From Diaporthe sp. PMI_573 (taxonomy: Eukaryota > Ascomycota > Sordariomycetes > Diaporthales > Diaporthaceae): a stretch of 64,000 nt of DNA. Positions within the stretch are counted from its first letter, which is position 1; each line of letters opens with the position of its first letter. The notes below the pieces were generated by a model. That model was not told the DNA's origin, searched no databases, and saw only the letters and a program-made list of their open reading frames with translations. The DNA lies in NCBI GenBank assembly GCA_021399435.1, contig JAJTUP010000082.1, forward strand, positions 62,001 through 126,000, read 5' to 3'. Positions 33,807 through 43,267 of this stretch are shown in pieces. A program made the translations under genes and the position numbers.

Positions 33807-35681
33807 ATGCACAAGCAGGAGATTCATGCCTGGGTCTGTGCCACGTCGGCGGCCATGGTGATGGTGAGTCCCGTCTAGCTTCCATCTGCACTTGTATAAT
33901 TGATATTCACGATTTGCGTGCGACTAATCGTGTTCTTCGTTCCCTCTCGCACAGGCTCTCGCGGGCTATGATGCTTCCACCTTTAACTCCATCCAGGGGT
34001 TCAAGACCTTCAACGATCATTTCAAAGAGCCGGGCGAGGAGGAGATAAGCGCCAGTATCTTGGGGGGTATTAATACCGGTGAGCTTGGTGGCTTCGCGGC
34101 AACACGATGGAGAAAGCCATCCGTACTGAGCCTGTCATCTGCCTCGTAGCATACCACGTCGGCGCGATTGTCTCGGGTCTCCTCATCTCACCGACACTGT
34201 CCAAGAAGTTTGGCCGTTGCATACCAATTCAGACCGGAACGACCATCGTCCTGATCTCGGTCATGTTTCAGACCTTTGCGCCTAACATTGCCATGTTCAT
34301 CGCCGGCCGTGTCCTCATGGGTCTCGGCAAAGGAATCAGCATGAACAATGGACCTACATATATCGCTGAGCTGGCACCTGCTAAGATTCGCGGAGTCATG
34401 CTGTCGCTATGGCAATGTAAGCCCTCCGACCGTGGCTAGGGCCCTTGGCGGAAGGGCCGAAACCTCACAGCCCCTTAGAGACTCGGCTGCTTACTCCATT
34501 GTCCGCAGTGTGGTTCACCATCGGAGCGTTCCTGGTATACTGGGCCGCGTACGGCTCGCAAAAGACGGACTCAGACTTTGGCGACTGGCAATGGCGTATC
34601 CCGCTTTTCGTCCAAATCCCTATCCCTCTGTACATCATCGTGGCCATGTTCTTCTGTCCCGAGTCTCCCAGGTGGCTGGTTGAGAACGACCGCATCGAGG
34701 ACGCCCGCAGGTCGCTAGCCTCGGTCCGCGTTGGCGGCGTGGACCAGGAGTTGACTGACATTGTCACCGCTGTGGCATATGAAAAGGCCAACACGAAGAA
34801 TTGGGACAAGTGGTGGGCCCCTTGTAAGCTTTTACCGCTGCCCAGAAGGACCGGCTGTCAGTGCTCACGCCTCGTGCCCTGCAGATTGGACCCTCATCCG
34901 CGAGCCGTCTCTACTCCGCCGCGTGTTGGTTGTCGTCTTTATCAACGTCGGCCAACAGGTCTCCGGAAGCTCGTCCCTCAACTCCTACACGACCCTGATC
35001 TACAAACAGGTCTTTAGCAGCGCCAATACCATCTTCCTCATCAACGCCCTCTCCAGCACGTTCTCCATCTTCTTCACCCTCACGTGCACGGTCCTCGTTG
35101 ACCTTGCCGGACGCCGCTTCATCCTCATGCTCGGCGCCGCGGGCATGGGTGCCTCGCTGCTCGTGGTGGCTATCCTCGGCATAGAGTTTCCCGAGTCCGC
35201 GGACGGCGCCAGGCCGTACGGCGTGGGCGTCGCCGTCGCGGCCATGTTCTTTTTCTTCAACTTTTTCTACAAGCCGTCCTGGGGTGCCACCGTCTGGATC
35301 TACACCTCGGAGATCTTCTCCACTGACGTGCGCGCCCACGGCGTCGCCATTGGCGCTCAGTCCCAGTCGCTCGCCTCGACCATCCTCAACCAGTTCTTCC
35401 CCATCTTCCTCCAGAAGTGCGGCTTGTACACCTTCTTTTTCTTCGTTGGTATCAATGCCCTTCTGGTAATTGGCGTGTTCTTGTAAGTGCTCCAACCTAT
35501 CGGCTCAAGTCCCTCCCCTCATGACATATAACGTCGATCGATGCTCACATACCTATGCCACAGCTTTCTCCCCGAGACCAAAGGGGTGCCCCTTGAGGAA
35601 ATTGATGTGCTATTTGGTTCTGTTTCCCACCGCGAGGAGGGGGAGAACGTACTTCGTACAAAGGCCAAGGAAGAGGATTAG
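33807..35681 (+). CDS. MFS sugar transporter, six exons
   Basis: Exons 33807-33863, 33955-34078, 34150-34416, 34509-34823, 34885-35482 and 35564-35681 join in phase to 492 aa. All five introns (91, 71, 92, 61 and 81 bp) have GT-AG ends. The protein carries the sugar-porter hallmarks: GYD in the first helix region, SKKFGR, AGRVLMGLGKG, ELAPAKIRGVML, PESPRWLV after helix 6, QQVSGSSSLNSY in helix 7, DLAGRR and the final PETKG. Such proteins import hexoses or disaccharides by proton symport in the plasma membrane. The N-terminal tail is short, but 12 membrane segments can be accommodated. Its place head-to-head with the secreted glycosidase suggests uptake of the released sugars; this is inference. 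The gene appears intact. Confidence 0.85.
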
Positions 35682-36205
35682 TGTGATGCGCGCGATATGC
35701 CGATGGTCCTGAAGGAGCAGCCGCTCACTGCAAAGTTTCAATCCTGGCAGCCTTGTCACTACATATGAGACGATGCCATGTATATACGCATGCAGTATGG
35801 TTCACAACTTTTGCTTGGTAAGATCGAGAACTGTAATGAATAATTTCAGCAGGGGCAGTTAACTGTCTCCGTTTCGTGGCCTCCTTTCCCTCTTTCTTTG
35901 TCTGTTCTTTTCTGTCGCGAACACGGAGTCTTGGTCAAGGAGGCAGAGTTTCCAAGAATGATATTCCAAGATGCTTTCTAAAGATGATATCACGATACCT
36001 TCACTTCACTCAGTGCCTGCCTGTGCCGCGGGTCTGGGGATTTCTGGCGAACCATTCCCCTGTGGAAATGCCCAATGCTTGGCTTTTCACCAACCGAGAA
36101 TGACCCATAAGGTATTGGTGGCTCCCTGTGTTTTCTCTTTCCTTCCTTCATCTCCATTCTAGTTCTTACCGCGGCTGCATCTTGACCCATAATGCCAACT
36201 GCACC
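35682..36205. other. Intergenic
   Basis: This is the 3' region of the transporter gene followed by the upstream region of a small relic. Nothing else is recognisable. Confidence 0.35.
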
Positions 36206-36739
36206 ATGGCCGGATTCCCGCCGATTGACATAGGAATCGCCTCTCCAAGCCCTCACCTTCCTGGGGACATCGAACCAAAGCGCGTGCCGCGACGCGCCCT
36301 GCAGCACCTCGTAGAGCACGATGGTACTCATGACCTTGCCTACTCATGGGGTTTTACCATCTGCCGTACCTACTACGGAACCCGGCTCTGATGAGGCTTT
36401 CGCAACGGCCATCGAGCGCCTCGGAATCTACGTAAAGGCATTCACGCAGAGAGAGCATTGCCCCCAATGTTCGGCCAACCAGCCCATGACCCCCGCCCAA
36501 ACGAGGAGCTATGGGGTCGCTACTATTGTGAGTTGGTGCAGGACGAGGAGGCACTTGCGGGCGCGAGTGAGAGCGAGGTCGGAGACATGTTCGATACGTG
36601 GACTAAGCAGAACCGCCGCCAGGCCACCGCCACCACCAATCTGTTTCCGAAGCCGAGCGCCAGGTTTCTCTTCTGCTTGATGCTTGACAAGGAGAGCGTT
36701 GAGCATCTTCTCGACCTTCCGAAGGACCCCGCAGCTTGA
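36206..36739 (+). pseudogene. Conserved fungal hypothetical protein with two compensating frameshifts
   Basis: ATG 36206 opens a frame whose product resembles a conserved fungal hypothetical family (HDLAYSWGFTICRTYYG, EAFATAIERLGIYVKAF, DPRPNEELWGRYYCELVQDE, ARFLFCLMLDKESVEHLL). The first segment would hit a TGA at about 36390. The sequence continues the family one base out of phase from the GGAACCC at 36377, then returns to the first phase at the C run near 36463. One extra A and one missing C would explain both shifts. It may be a real decayed gene or carry assembly errors. The function of the family is unknown to me. Confidence 0.55.
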
Positions 36740-37340
36740 TATTTTGATTGTAGTTATTGGGTCAAGGTCGTCACCAACCAAGTGAGGCCAGTAGATGAGT
36801 CAAGTGGCGGCGGCGGCAGGTGGTGGCCTCTTCTTTGAGTTCCTGAATAAAAAATCCTGAAAATTCCGTTGTAGCGGCCCTCTTCTCGTGCGGAGTTTTC
36901 AGACGCTGCATCGTCCTTCACTTGGCTTACAAAGGTCGAGTGGGAAGGGGCTATAATTCTAGAGAGAGCCTTTTGTTATGGCCCTCCCGAGGTACCGAAA
37001 GTCATATATAGCACTGACTGGTGAGAGGATGGCGGTCCGTCGCCTACAAATTGCATGAAATAGGATTGGAACGCGTCCTGTCGGGGTTACAAAGTATTAC
37101 GGACCTCGGAACAGGAAATTTCGACGCGTCTAGCCACGGTGCCTGTGATGGCAAGTAGTTTTAAGCTTTCAACTCGTCCTGAATTTCGTTCGTAAGAAGC
37201 CTTAGAGAATTGAGTCTCAAGCCCCCGGTCGCTCGAAGATGTTTGTGCAAACTTCTTGGCTGCACTGCGGCCAATTCCCGAAGAATCGCCCGTGAACCAG
37301 GCGTCTGTGCGTTGCTGAAGCCACCGTGTATAACGTACCT
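36740..37340. other. Intergenic
   Basis: I see no supported gene between the small relic and the TIR element. Short frames such as the minus-strand one at 37087-37344 have no motifs. Confidence 0.35.
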
Positions 37341-38134
37341 GCATCCCCTTTACCGCACCCCCCTTTTACCGCAGCTTTCCCACCAAAATACCCACTTTTC
37401 AGCCCACTTTATTAAGCCAAATTAAGCTTTAAAGCCCTAACCCTAGTTATTATTATAAACTGTTTTAACCGAAATCTAATTTAAAAATACTTTGAAAAAT
37501 TTTAAAAAAGTATAATACTTTTAAAAGAATTTCTAAAGTAAAAAGACCTTAAATATTAAAGATTCTTAAGAAAATACTAGTATTTTATAATAGTATATAA
37601 ATAAGTATTTTTTAATTTAATTATTAGTAATAAAAATTAAAGTAAAGTTATTTTATATATAATAAATATATAATTTTATAATAGAAGACTTTTCTTTAAG
37701 AAAATAATTTTATATAAAACAAAAATAATACTTTTTTAGTTTCTTTATATAAAGTTTATATAGAAGAATGCTAAATCTTATATTTATTAGCTAAAATAAA
37801 ATACTGTTATAAGTATACTATATATAGTACTTAAAATATATTTTTAGTAATCTAATTTAAAAGAAGAAGTATTAATATTTGAAGTATAAATAGTATTTCT
37901 TAATATTTTACTTATGTCTAAGTTTAAAAATTCTTTAAAAAATATTACACTTATTTTTAGATTTTTTTTAAGTTTTTTTAAATTCAAATTTAGTTAAAAT
38001 AATATATAAAGTAGCTAGAGTTAGGGTTTTAAGGCATTATCTAGTCTGAACAAAGAGGTTAAAAAGTAGGTCTTTTAAGGTGTAGTTGCACTAAAAAGCT
38101 GAGCGCTAAAGGGGGGGTGCGGCAAAGGGGGTGC
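37341..38134. mobile_element. TIR-flanked non-autonomous element with AT-only core
   Basis: The left end reads GCATCCCCTTTACCGCACC... and the reverse complement of the right end reads GGCACCCCCTTTGCCGCACC.... These are terminal inverted repeats with only a few mismatches over about 20 bp. The similarity continues further in: CCCTAACCCTAG on the left pairs with CTAGAGTTAGGG on the right. The core (37450-38000) is almost pure A/T and has no frame, as after heavy RIP. The size is about 0.8 kb, so this is a MITE-like or deletion-derivative DNA transposon. An ACGT lies just outside both ends. No transposase is present. Confidence 0.65.
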
Positions 38135-38785
38135 CGCCACGTCAAACCGAGGTAATATCCGGCCTGCGCGATCGCGAGTAAGCAATTTCGCTATTCTAAA
38201 CATAGACCGACGGTGGGAGTGGATGGAAGCGAGTACGATGTGCAAGCAGGGGCAGATTACTTTGTCATGGGCATGGCAGCGAATGAATGGGATACGTAGG
38301 TAAGTACGTATCCATCGGGTGACCCGGCTATTAGATGGACAGCCCGCCCGGCGACTAGAATCCGCGGGCCCGCCCGCCACGTATCGGCACTCAGACGTAA
38401 AGCCAAACAGGACTCGGACTATGGTGTATGACCGACATGATGAGGGCAAGTTGAACCGCTCCACGGAATAGCTATTGCCGGTATACAATCCGGTCTTTGG
38501 TGGCCGAGATGAGCAGGCCATACCTATGCTTATCCATTAAGCGGCCCAAGTGTCATCTACTACGACTAACGCACCTAGACCATTCCGAGCCTGTGCAGCA
38601 AAGTCGACCAAACACATAGCCACTCGCGCCATTCACAGAAATTGAACAGCTTCAAAACCATGATAAGGCGTTAATTACCAGATTCTGTTGCTGGCACAGA
38701 ACTATCTGGCGTAGCTTGGGCCCGGAGGCACCTACAGTATCTCCCTTAGCAAGGTGCCCTTTGCCTGCCTAGCCTTTTGTCCGCC
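38135..38785. other. Intergenic, upstream of the GHL6-like gene
   Basis: This contains the promoter of the gene at 38786. A 148-codon minus-strand frame (38075-38521) has no recognisable motif and runs into the TIR element, so I do not call it. Confidence 0.35.
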
Positions 38786-40885
38786 ATGGAAACAGCCGCA
38801 GCAGGTGCCACCACTCATTGGTGGCATAAGGCCTTCCGGGTCGTTCAGACTAATCTCCGCGAGATCGATGTAGGCATGGACGTCGAAGCCGTGGCAGACT
38901 GGATCCGGGAGTTCGGCGCAACCGCCTGGCTCTGCGGCGTGGGTGGCATTCAAGCACAGTATCCAACTCAGCTCGGCTTCCAGAGCCGCAACCCTTACCT
39001 TGAGGAAAGGGAGAGCGGCGACCTCGTCGGCGACGCACTGGCGGCTGCCAGAGCCCGCGGCCTCAAGTTCCTTGCCCGAATGGACTTCTCAAAAATCATG
39101 CCTCAGGCGGCTGCCGAGCACCCCGAGTGGTGCTACATCTCTCCTGATGGCAGCCTGCAGGAACATACCGCCGGGCTCGTGTCCGTATGCCCATCTGGAG
39201 GCTACTACCAGGAGCGAATATTCGACATCCTCGAAGAGGTTACCACTCGTTATCCAATCGACGGCATGTTCTTCAATTGGGCGACCATGAACGAGGAAGA
39301 CTATTTCAAGCACTACCACGGCGTCTGCCACTGTGGCAGCTGCCAGGCGCGCTGGCTTGACTTTGAGCCGGCAAAGGATCTGAAGCTCCCCAGAGGCCCC
39401 GAAGATGACAACTACGATGTTTGGCTGGTGTTCAGCAGACACATCATCGACCAAATCACGGCCCGGATCCGCGCCTTTGTCGCAGAGAGGCTTCCCGATG
39501 CGGCTCTGATCAGAGGCAAGACAGCGGACATAATCTACCAGGAGTCAAACAACGAGATTGGCAGGACCTTTTGGTACCATGCCACCTCGGAATCGGTCAG
39601 CTCGTGGATCTCCTGGCGGCCCCGCGTGCCTGTGCTCGCCAACACGACGTGTTTTATCGACATGCGCTACAGGATGGCCGGCGAAGAACCAGCCCTGTTT
39701 GCGCAGTACCTGATCCAGTGCATCTCGCGCGGCGCGGCGCCGTCGACGTACATGATGGGGACCCCTGGCAAGATCCCCTACCCGTGTCTCCAGGTCGCCC
39801 GCGAGATCACCCAGTTCCACCACAAATGGGCCGGCATCGCCTACGACGGCCTCTGCCCGTCCGCCCTGACCGGGCTTGTCCGCCCCGACAGGGCCCACAT
39901 GGGCAAAGAGGAATACCTGAGCTCGCTGTCCGAGTTCCGCGGCCTGTACGAGGCGCTACAGGAGTGCCACGTTCCTTTCGATGTCATCGCCATGGAGCAT
40001 CTGGCGGGCGCCGCGGGCAACGGCTCCCTCGACCGGTACAGGAATATTGTCCTACCCGACCTGGGTCACTTGCGCCACGGAACGGCTGACATACTCGACG
40101 ACTGGGTCAGGAGGAACGGGGCAACCCTTGTCGCTACGGGCTCCACTGGACACACCGGGCGCGGAATGGTCCAGCTCAAGTGCCTGCCCGTAGAGCGGCA
40201 TCGTGCTTCGGTCAGGGAAGGGAGGCTGCTGTGGTCCTCGTACGCGGCGCCCGAGCAGACGATCCAGGGGATCCACTACTACGACGGCCCCACGGCCCCG
40301 CTGCTCGGTGCCTCATACTTCTTCGACTGGAAGCCCGGGAGCACCAAGCACGGCAGGGTCCTCTCCCGCGCGCCCTTTGCCCCGCCAGAGAAGGCGTATG
40401 GGAACCTCGAGATAGACCAGCCGGCCTACGGCACGGGCGAATACGGGCCCGGCAAGGGCGTGTGCATCCCTTTTACCGTCGGCCGCGGATACCACGAGAC
40501 CGGCCTCAGCTGCCTGCGGGACCTTTTCATGCGGGCGTATGGCCTGCACGCCCACCGGGAGGGGATATCATTTGAGCTCCCAGAGCAGGTCGAGGTGACG
40601 CTCAACCGGGCCGGCGACAGGCTCGTCGTCCACATTATCAACTTGACGGGCGCGACAAGGATCAGCTTCCAGAAGCACGTCCCCGTCGCCGGCGGGAGGA
40701 TCAGGCTGCTCGGCAACACGGCGGGGGTGACTGGCCGCGCTCTCAAGGCCGGTGCTGAGCTGATATGTGTGGACGGCGTCATTGAGCTGCCCACGATCGA
40801 GCTGTACGAGGTTGTGGTGCTGGAGGTCCTGGAGCCGGAATCGGCACACGGTGGCGTCGTCTTCACCGACAACGGGGCTAGATAA
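38786..40885 (+). CDS. GHL6-like putative glycoside hydrolase
   Basis: A single exon from ATG 38786 (context CCGCCATGG) encodes 699 aa. The N-terminal 350 residues look like a TIM-barrel glycosidase of the hypothetical glycosyl hydrolase 6 type related to GH42-like enzymes. Evidence is HWWHKAFRVVQTNLREID near the start, LKFLARMDFSK at about 93-103 and IDGMFFNWATMNEE at about 158-170, then a Cys cluster CHCGSC (181-186) resembling the zinc site of that group. A middle domain with the feel of a beta-galactosidase trimerisation fold follows (about 370-560). There is no signal peptide, so it is probably intracellular. The substrate is unknown. It may process oligosaccharides imported by the nearby transporter, which is inference. 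The gene is GC-rich and intact. The fold assignment is from memory. Confidence 0.65.
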   Translation: METAAAGATTHWWHKAFRVVQTNLREIDVGMDVEAVADWIREFGATAWLCGVGGIQAQYPTQLGFQSRNPYLEERESGDLVGDALAAARARGLKFLARMDFSKIMPQAAAEHPEWCYISPDGSLQEHTAGLVSVCPSGGYYQERIFDILEEVTTRYPIDGMFFNWATMNEEDYFKHYHGVCHCGSCQARWLDFEPAKDLKLPRGPEDDNYDVWLVFSRHIIDQITARIRAFVAERLPDAALIRGKTADIIYQESNNEIGRTFWYHATSESVSSWISWRPRVPVLANTTCFIDMRYRMAGEEPALFAQYLIQCISRGAAPSTYMMGTPGKIPYPCLQVAREITQFHHKWAGIAYDGLCPSALTGLVRPDRAHMGKEEYLSSLSEFRGLYEALQECHVPFDVIAMEHLAGAAGNGSLDRYRNIVLPDLGHLRHGTADILDDWVRRNGATLVATGSTGHTGRGMVQLKCLPVERHRASVREGRLLWSSYAAPEQTIQGIHYYDGPTAPLLGASYFFDWKPGSTKHGRVLSRAPFAPPEKAYGNLEIDQPAYGTGEYGPGKGVCIPFTVGRGYHETGLSCLRDLFMRAYGLHAHREGISFELPEQVEVTLNRAGDRLVVHIINLTGATRISFQKHVPVAGGRIRLLGNTAGVTGRALKAGAELICVDGVIELPTIELYEVVVLEVLEPESAHGGVVFTDNGAR

Positions 40886-42125
40886 TGAGGTCAGGGCAGC
40901 CGTCCAGACCTCTAGTAGATTTATCCGGAATGTGGTTAACCTGACCGATCGGGCAGACAGCGGGCATACCGCCCTAGGGGCCGGCACTACCAAGGAACAA
41001 AGACGGCCATCAAGGAGCAGGCCTGTCAGTAGTCATTTGCAATAGTAGTACTTGGTCCTAATAGGGTACACATATTCAGTTACATTTCAAATCTAGCACA
41101 CCAAGCAGCCCCACCTTATAGTGAACAAACAGTTTTGGCGAGTTAATTAGTTCTGTCAGGGAGCACGGTGCTTCTGCTAAGAGGCGATAAGAGGCCCTAC
41201 TTAATATATATATATATATATATATATATAAGTGGTTAATGAGTCTGGTCGGACGTAATTATCGTGCTAAAAGAGAATGTTATCTGCCTTAACCAGCTAG
41301 CGTTGAGGTCATTCCCGTCGTAATGCTAATAACATCAAAGCTTAGGAAAGGTTAAGCCCCGAGAAGCGGCTGTTCATAATTACCTAGTGACGTCCTTGTT
41401 GCATTGGACCACAGTGAAAGTAAACTCGACGTGCGTGCAGTGCAACAAATGGCCGAACCAGGAAGCCGCAGCAGCACCATGCATGTATCCACCTCTACGG
41501 TACGGTACTGTGGTGTAAATAATACTTACCTAGGTAGGTGACACCTAGGAAATACACAGGAATTCCCGAGCGCCGCTCCGCGGCTCAGAAATATGGCTTG
41601 AAGAATTAGCTGCGCGAGGACTTTAGAAATAGAGGACCCCCCCCCCCCGTGGGCAGAGGCAGTTCGCCCTCGCTCCACTAGTATACTGGTTCGCAGGAAG
41701 CTGTGGCTGGGCTCAGGCGCGAGTGCTGGGCTGTGGCGCAAGCGCCAACAGACATCTTTTACCTATTTGGGACTATTTGGGAAGCGAGGGGTTGGCGGAG
41801 CTGGGCCCGTTCTGAGAGCTTGAATTCTTCAATTCTTCAAGCCAACCACATGGAAAAGCACAGGGACGGCCGGCATTATCGGCAAATAAATTACGCACCA
41901 CCTTGACTGACTCAGCCCAGGGCCCAGACCTCAATCCCAGCACACGCGGGTAATGAACTCGGAAGACGAGACCTAGGTATTGCTGCAAACAGTGACTTGC
42001 CCAGAAATAAAAAAGTACCAGTCCCTGCACATTGTTACCCCGGAGGACCCAAGCCATGGCTTAATCCCCACCCTGGGCACCCCTTCGTCCTCTCTCATCG
42101 AAGCACATGCAACTTGGTGCAAGCC
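40886..42125. other. Intergenic with simple repeats
   Basis: No gene is supported. An AT dinucleotide run lies at about 41204-41230 and a run of twelve C at 41637-41648. ACCTAGGTA motifs are at 41527-41539 and 41971-41979. The last part should hold the promoter of the dehydrogenase at 42126. Confidence 0.45.
41204..41230. repeat. AT dinucleotide microsatellite
   Basis: An uninterrupted run of alternating A and T of about 27 bases. Confidence 0.85.
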
Positions 42126-43175
42126 ATGACGCCGCCGCCATCACCACAGGCAGGGATAGAGATACACACGGTCCTGTCGACCGTGGCGTGGCGGCCCGAG
42201 GAGGTGGCCATCATCCGACACGAGTGCAGGCCCGCCGAGTTTATCCACTGCGACGCCGACGACGCCGAGGCCGTCCGAGCGGCCCTCGCGAGGGCCCAGG
42301 TCGCCATCCTGCAGGGCGACCTCCCCGAGGGGGCGCTCGAGGGGGCGCCGCACCTGGCCTGGGTGCATTGCGACCACGCGGGCCTGGACAAGACGGCGCG
42401 GCCCGAGGTGTTGTTGTCCAACCCCCCGGGGCGCCGCAGCCCCTGGCCCCTCGTGGTCACCAGCTCCGCGGGGCGGTCGGCGCCGGCGCTTGCCCAGCAC
42501 GCATTCTTCTTTGCCCTGTCGCTCGCGTATGGGGCGCGGCACCTCATGGCGCTGCAGGACGCCCGCGAGTGGCACGCCGGGCGCGAGGGCCTTCGCCTGC
42601 GCGGCGCCCTCTGGGGCCGCACCCTGGGCATCCTGGGCTTTGGGCACACGGGCCGCGAGATGGCGGCCCTCGGGCGCGCGTTCGGCATGCGCGTGACGGT
42701 GCTCCGGCGCAAGGGCGGCGGCGTGGTGTGCACCGACGTCGACGTCATGCTCAGCACCGAGGCCGGGGACGGCGTGGGGCGCCTGCTGGGCTGCGACGTG
42801 GTCATGATCGCCGCCGGGCTCACCGACCAGACGCACCACCTGTTTGGCGCGGATGAGTTCCGGCGGATGAAACCCTCGTCCGTCCTCATCAACATGGGCA
42901 GGGGCGCTGTGGTCGACGAGGCGGCGCTGGTCGAGGCTCTGAGGACCGGGCAGATCGCGGGGGCCGGGCTCGACGTCTTCGAGAACGAGCCCCTGCCCAG
43001 GGAGTCGCCCCTCTGGGGCTTGCCCAACGTCATGATCACGCCGCACTCCACGCCTGGCATGCCGGACCGGACGGGGCGCTCCATCGAAATCATATGTGAG
43101 AACATTAGGCGTTTTAGGGCCGGCCAGACCATGCTCAACGTCTTGGAGCGCGGGGACTTGTACACGAAAGGATAG
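42126..43175 (+). CDS. D-isomer-specific 2-hydroxyacid dehydrogenase
   Basis: A single exon from ATG 42126 encodes 349 aa. The NAD-binding Rossmann motif GFGHTG is at 171-176. The family active-site residues are present: R259 in INMGRGAVVDE, E286/E288 in DVFENEPLP, and H307 in ITPHSTPG. The enzyme should interconvert D-2-hydroxyacids and 2-oxoacids with NAD(P)H in the cytosol. The precise substrate is not readable (glyoxylate/hydroxypyruvate reductase-like and other branches share these motifs). The open frame extends upstream to 41997 without another good ATG, so I chose 42126. GC content is extreme (clearly above its neighbours), which also keeps a 365-codon antisense frame open. It lies between the GHL6-like gene and the convergent transcription factor. 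Confidence 0.85.
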   Translation: MTPPPSPQAGIEIHTVLSTVAWRPEEVAIIRHECRPAEFIHCDADDAEAVRAALARAQVAILQGDLPEGALEGAPHLAWVHCDHAGLDKTARPEVLLSNPPGRRSPWPLVVTSSAGRSAPALAQHAFFFALSLAYGARHLMALQDAREWHAGREGLRLRGALWGRTLGILGFGHTGREMAALGRAFGMRVTVLRRKGGGVVCTDVDVMLSTEAGDGVGRLLGCDVVMIAAGLTDQTHHLFGADEFRRMKPSSVLINMGRGAVVDEAALVEALRTGQIAGAGLDVFENEPLPRESPLWGLPNVMITPHSTPGMPDRTGRSIEIICENIRRFRAGQTMLNVLERGDLYTKG

Positions 43176-43267
43176 TTTGGTCTGTTTATCAAAGCCCTTT
43201 TCTCTTCCTTTATCGCTACCCGACTTCCCTTCGTCTTCTTACAAGCATTAGGAATTTTACCCCTTTC

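Noticed and set aside
34911..35495. 194-codon minus-strand frame rich in Glu, Asp and Gly
   Set aside because: Antisense of the fifth exon of the sugar transporter.
38075..38521. 148-codon minus-strand frame
   Set aside because: No motif, and it runs into the terminal inverted repeat of the element at 37341-38134.
41997..42125. Longer N-terminus of the 2-hydroxyacid dehydrogenase
   Set aside because: No ATG at the upstream end of the open frame, and the family fold begins after the ATG at 42126.
42095..43192. 365-codon minus-strand frame
   Set aside because: Antisense shadow of the very GC-rich dehydrogenase gene; the plus-strand frame has all family motifs.
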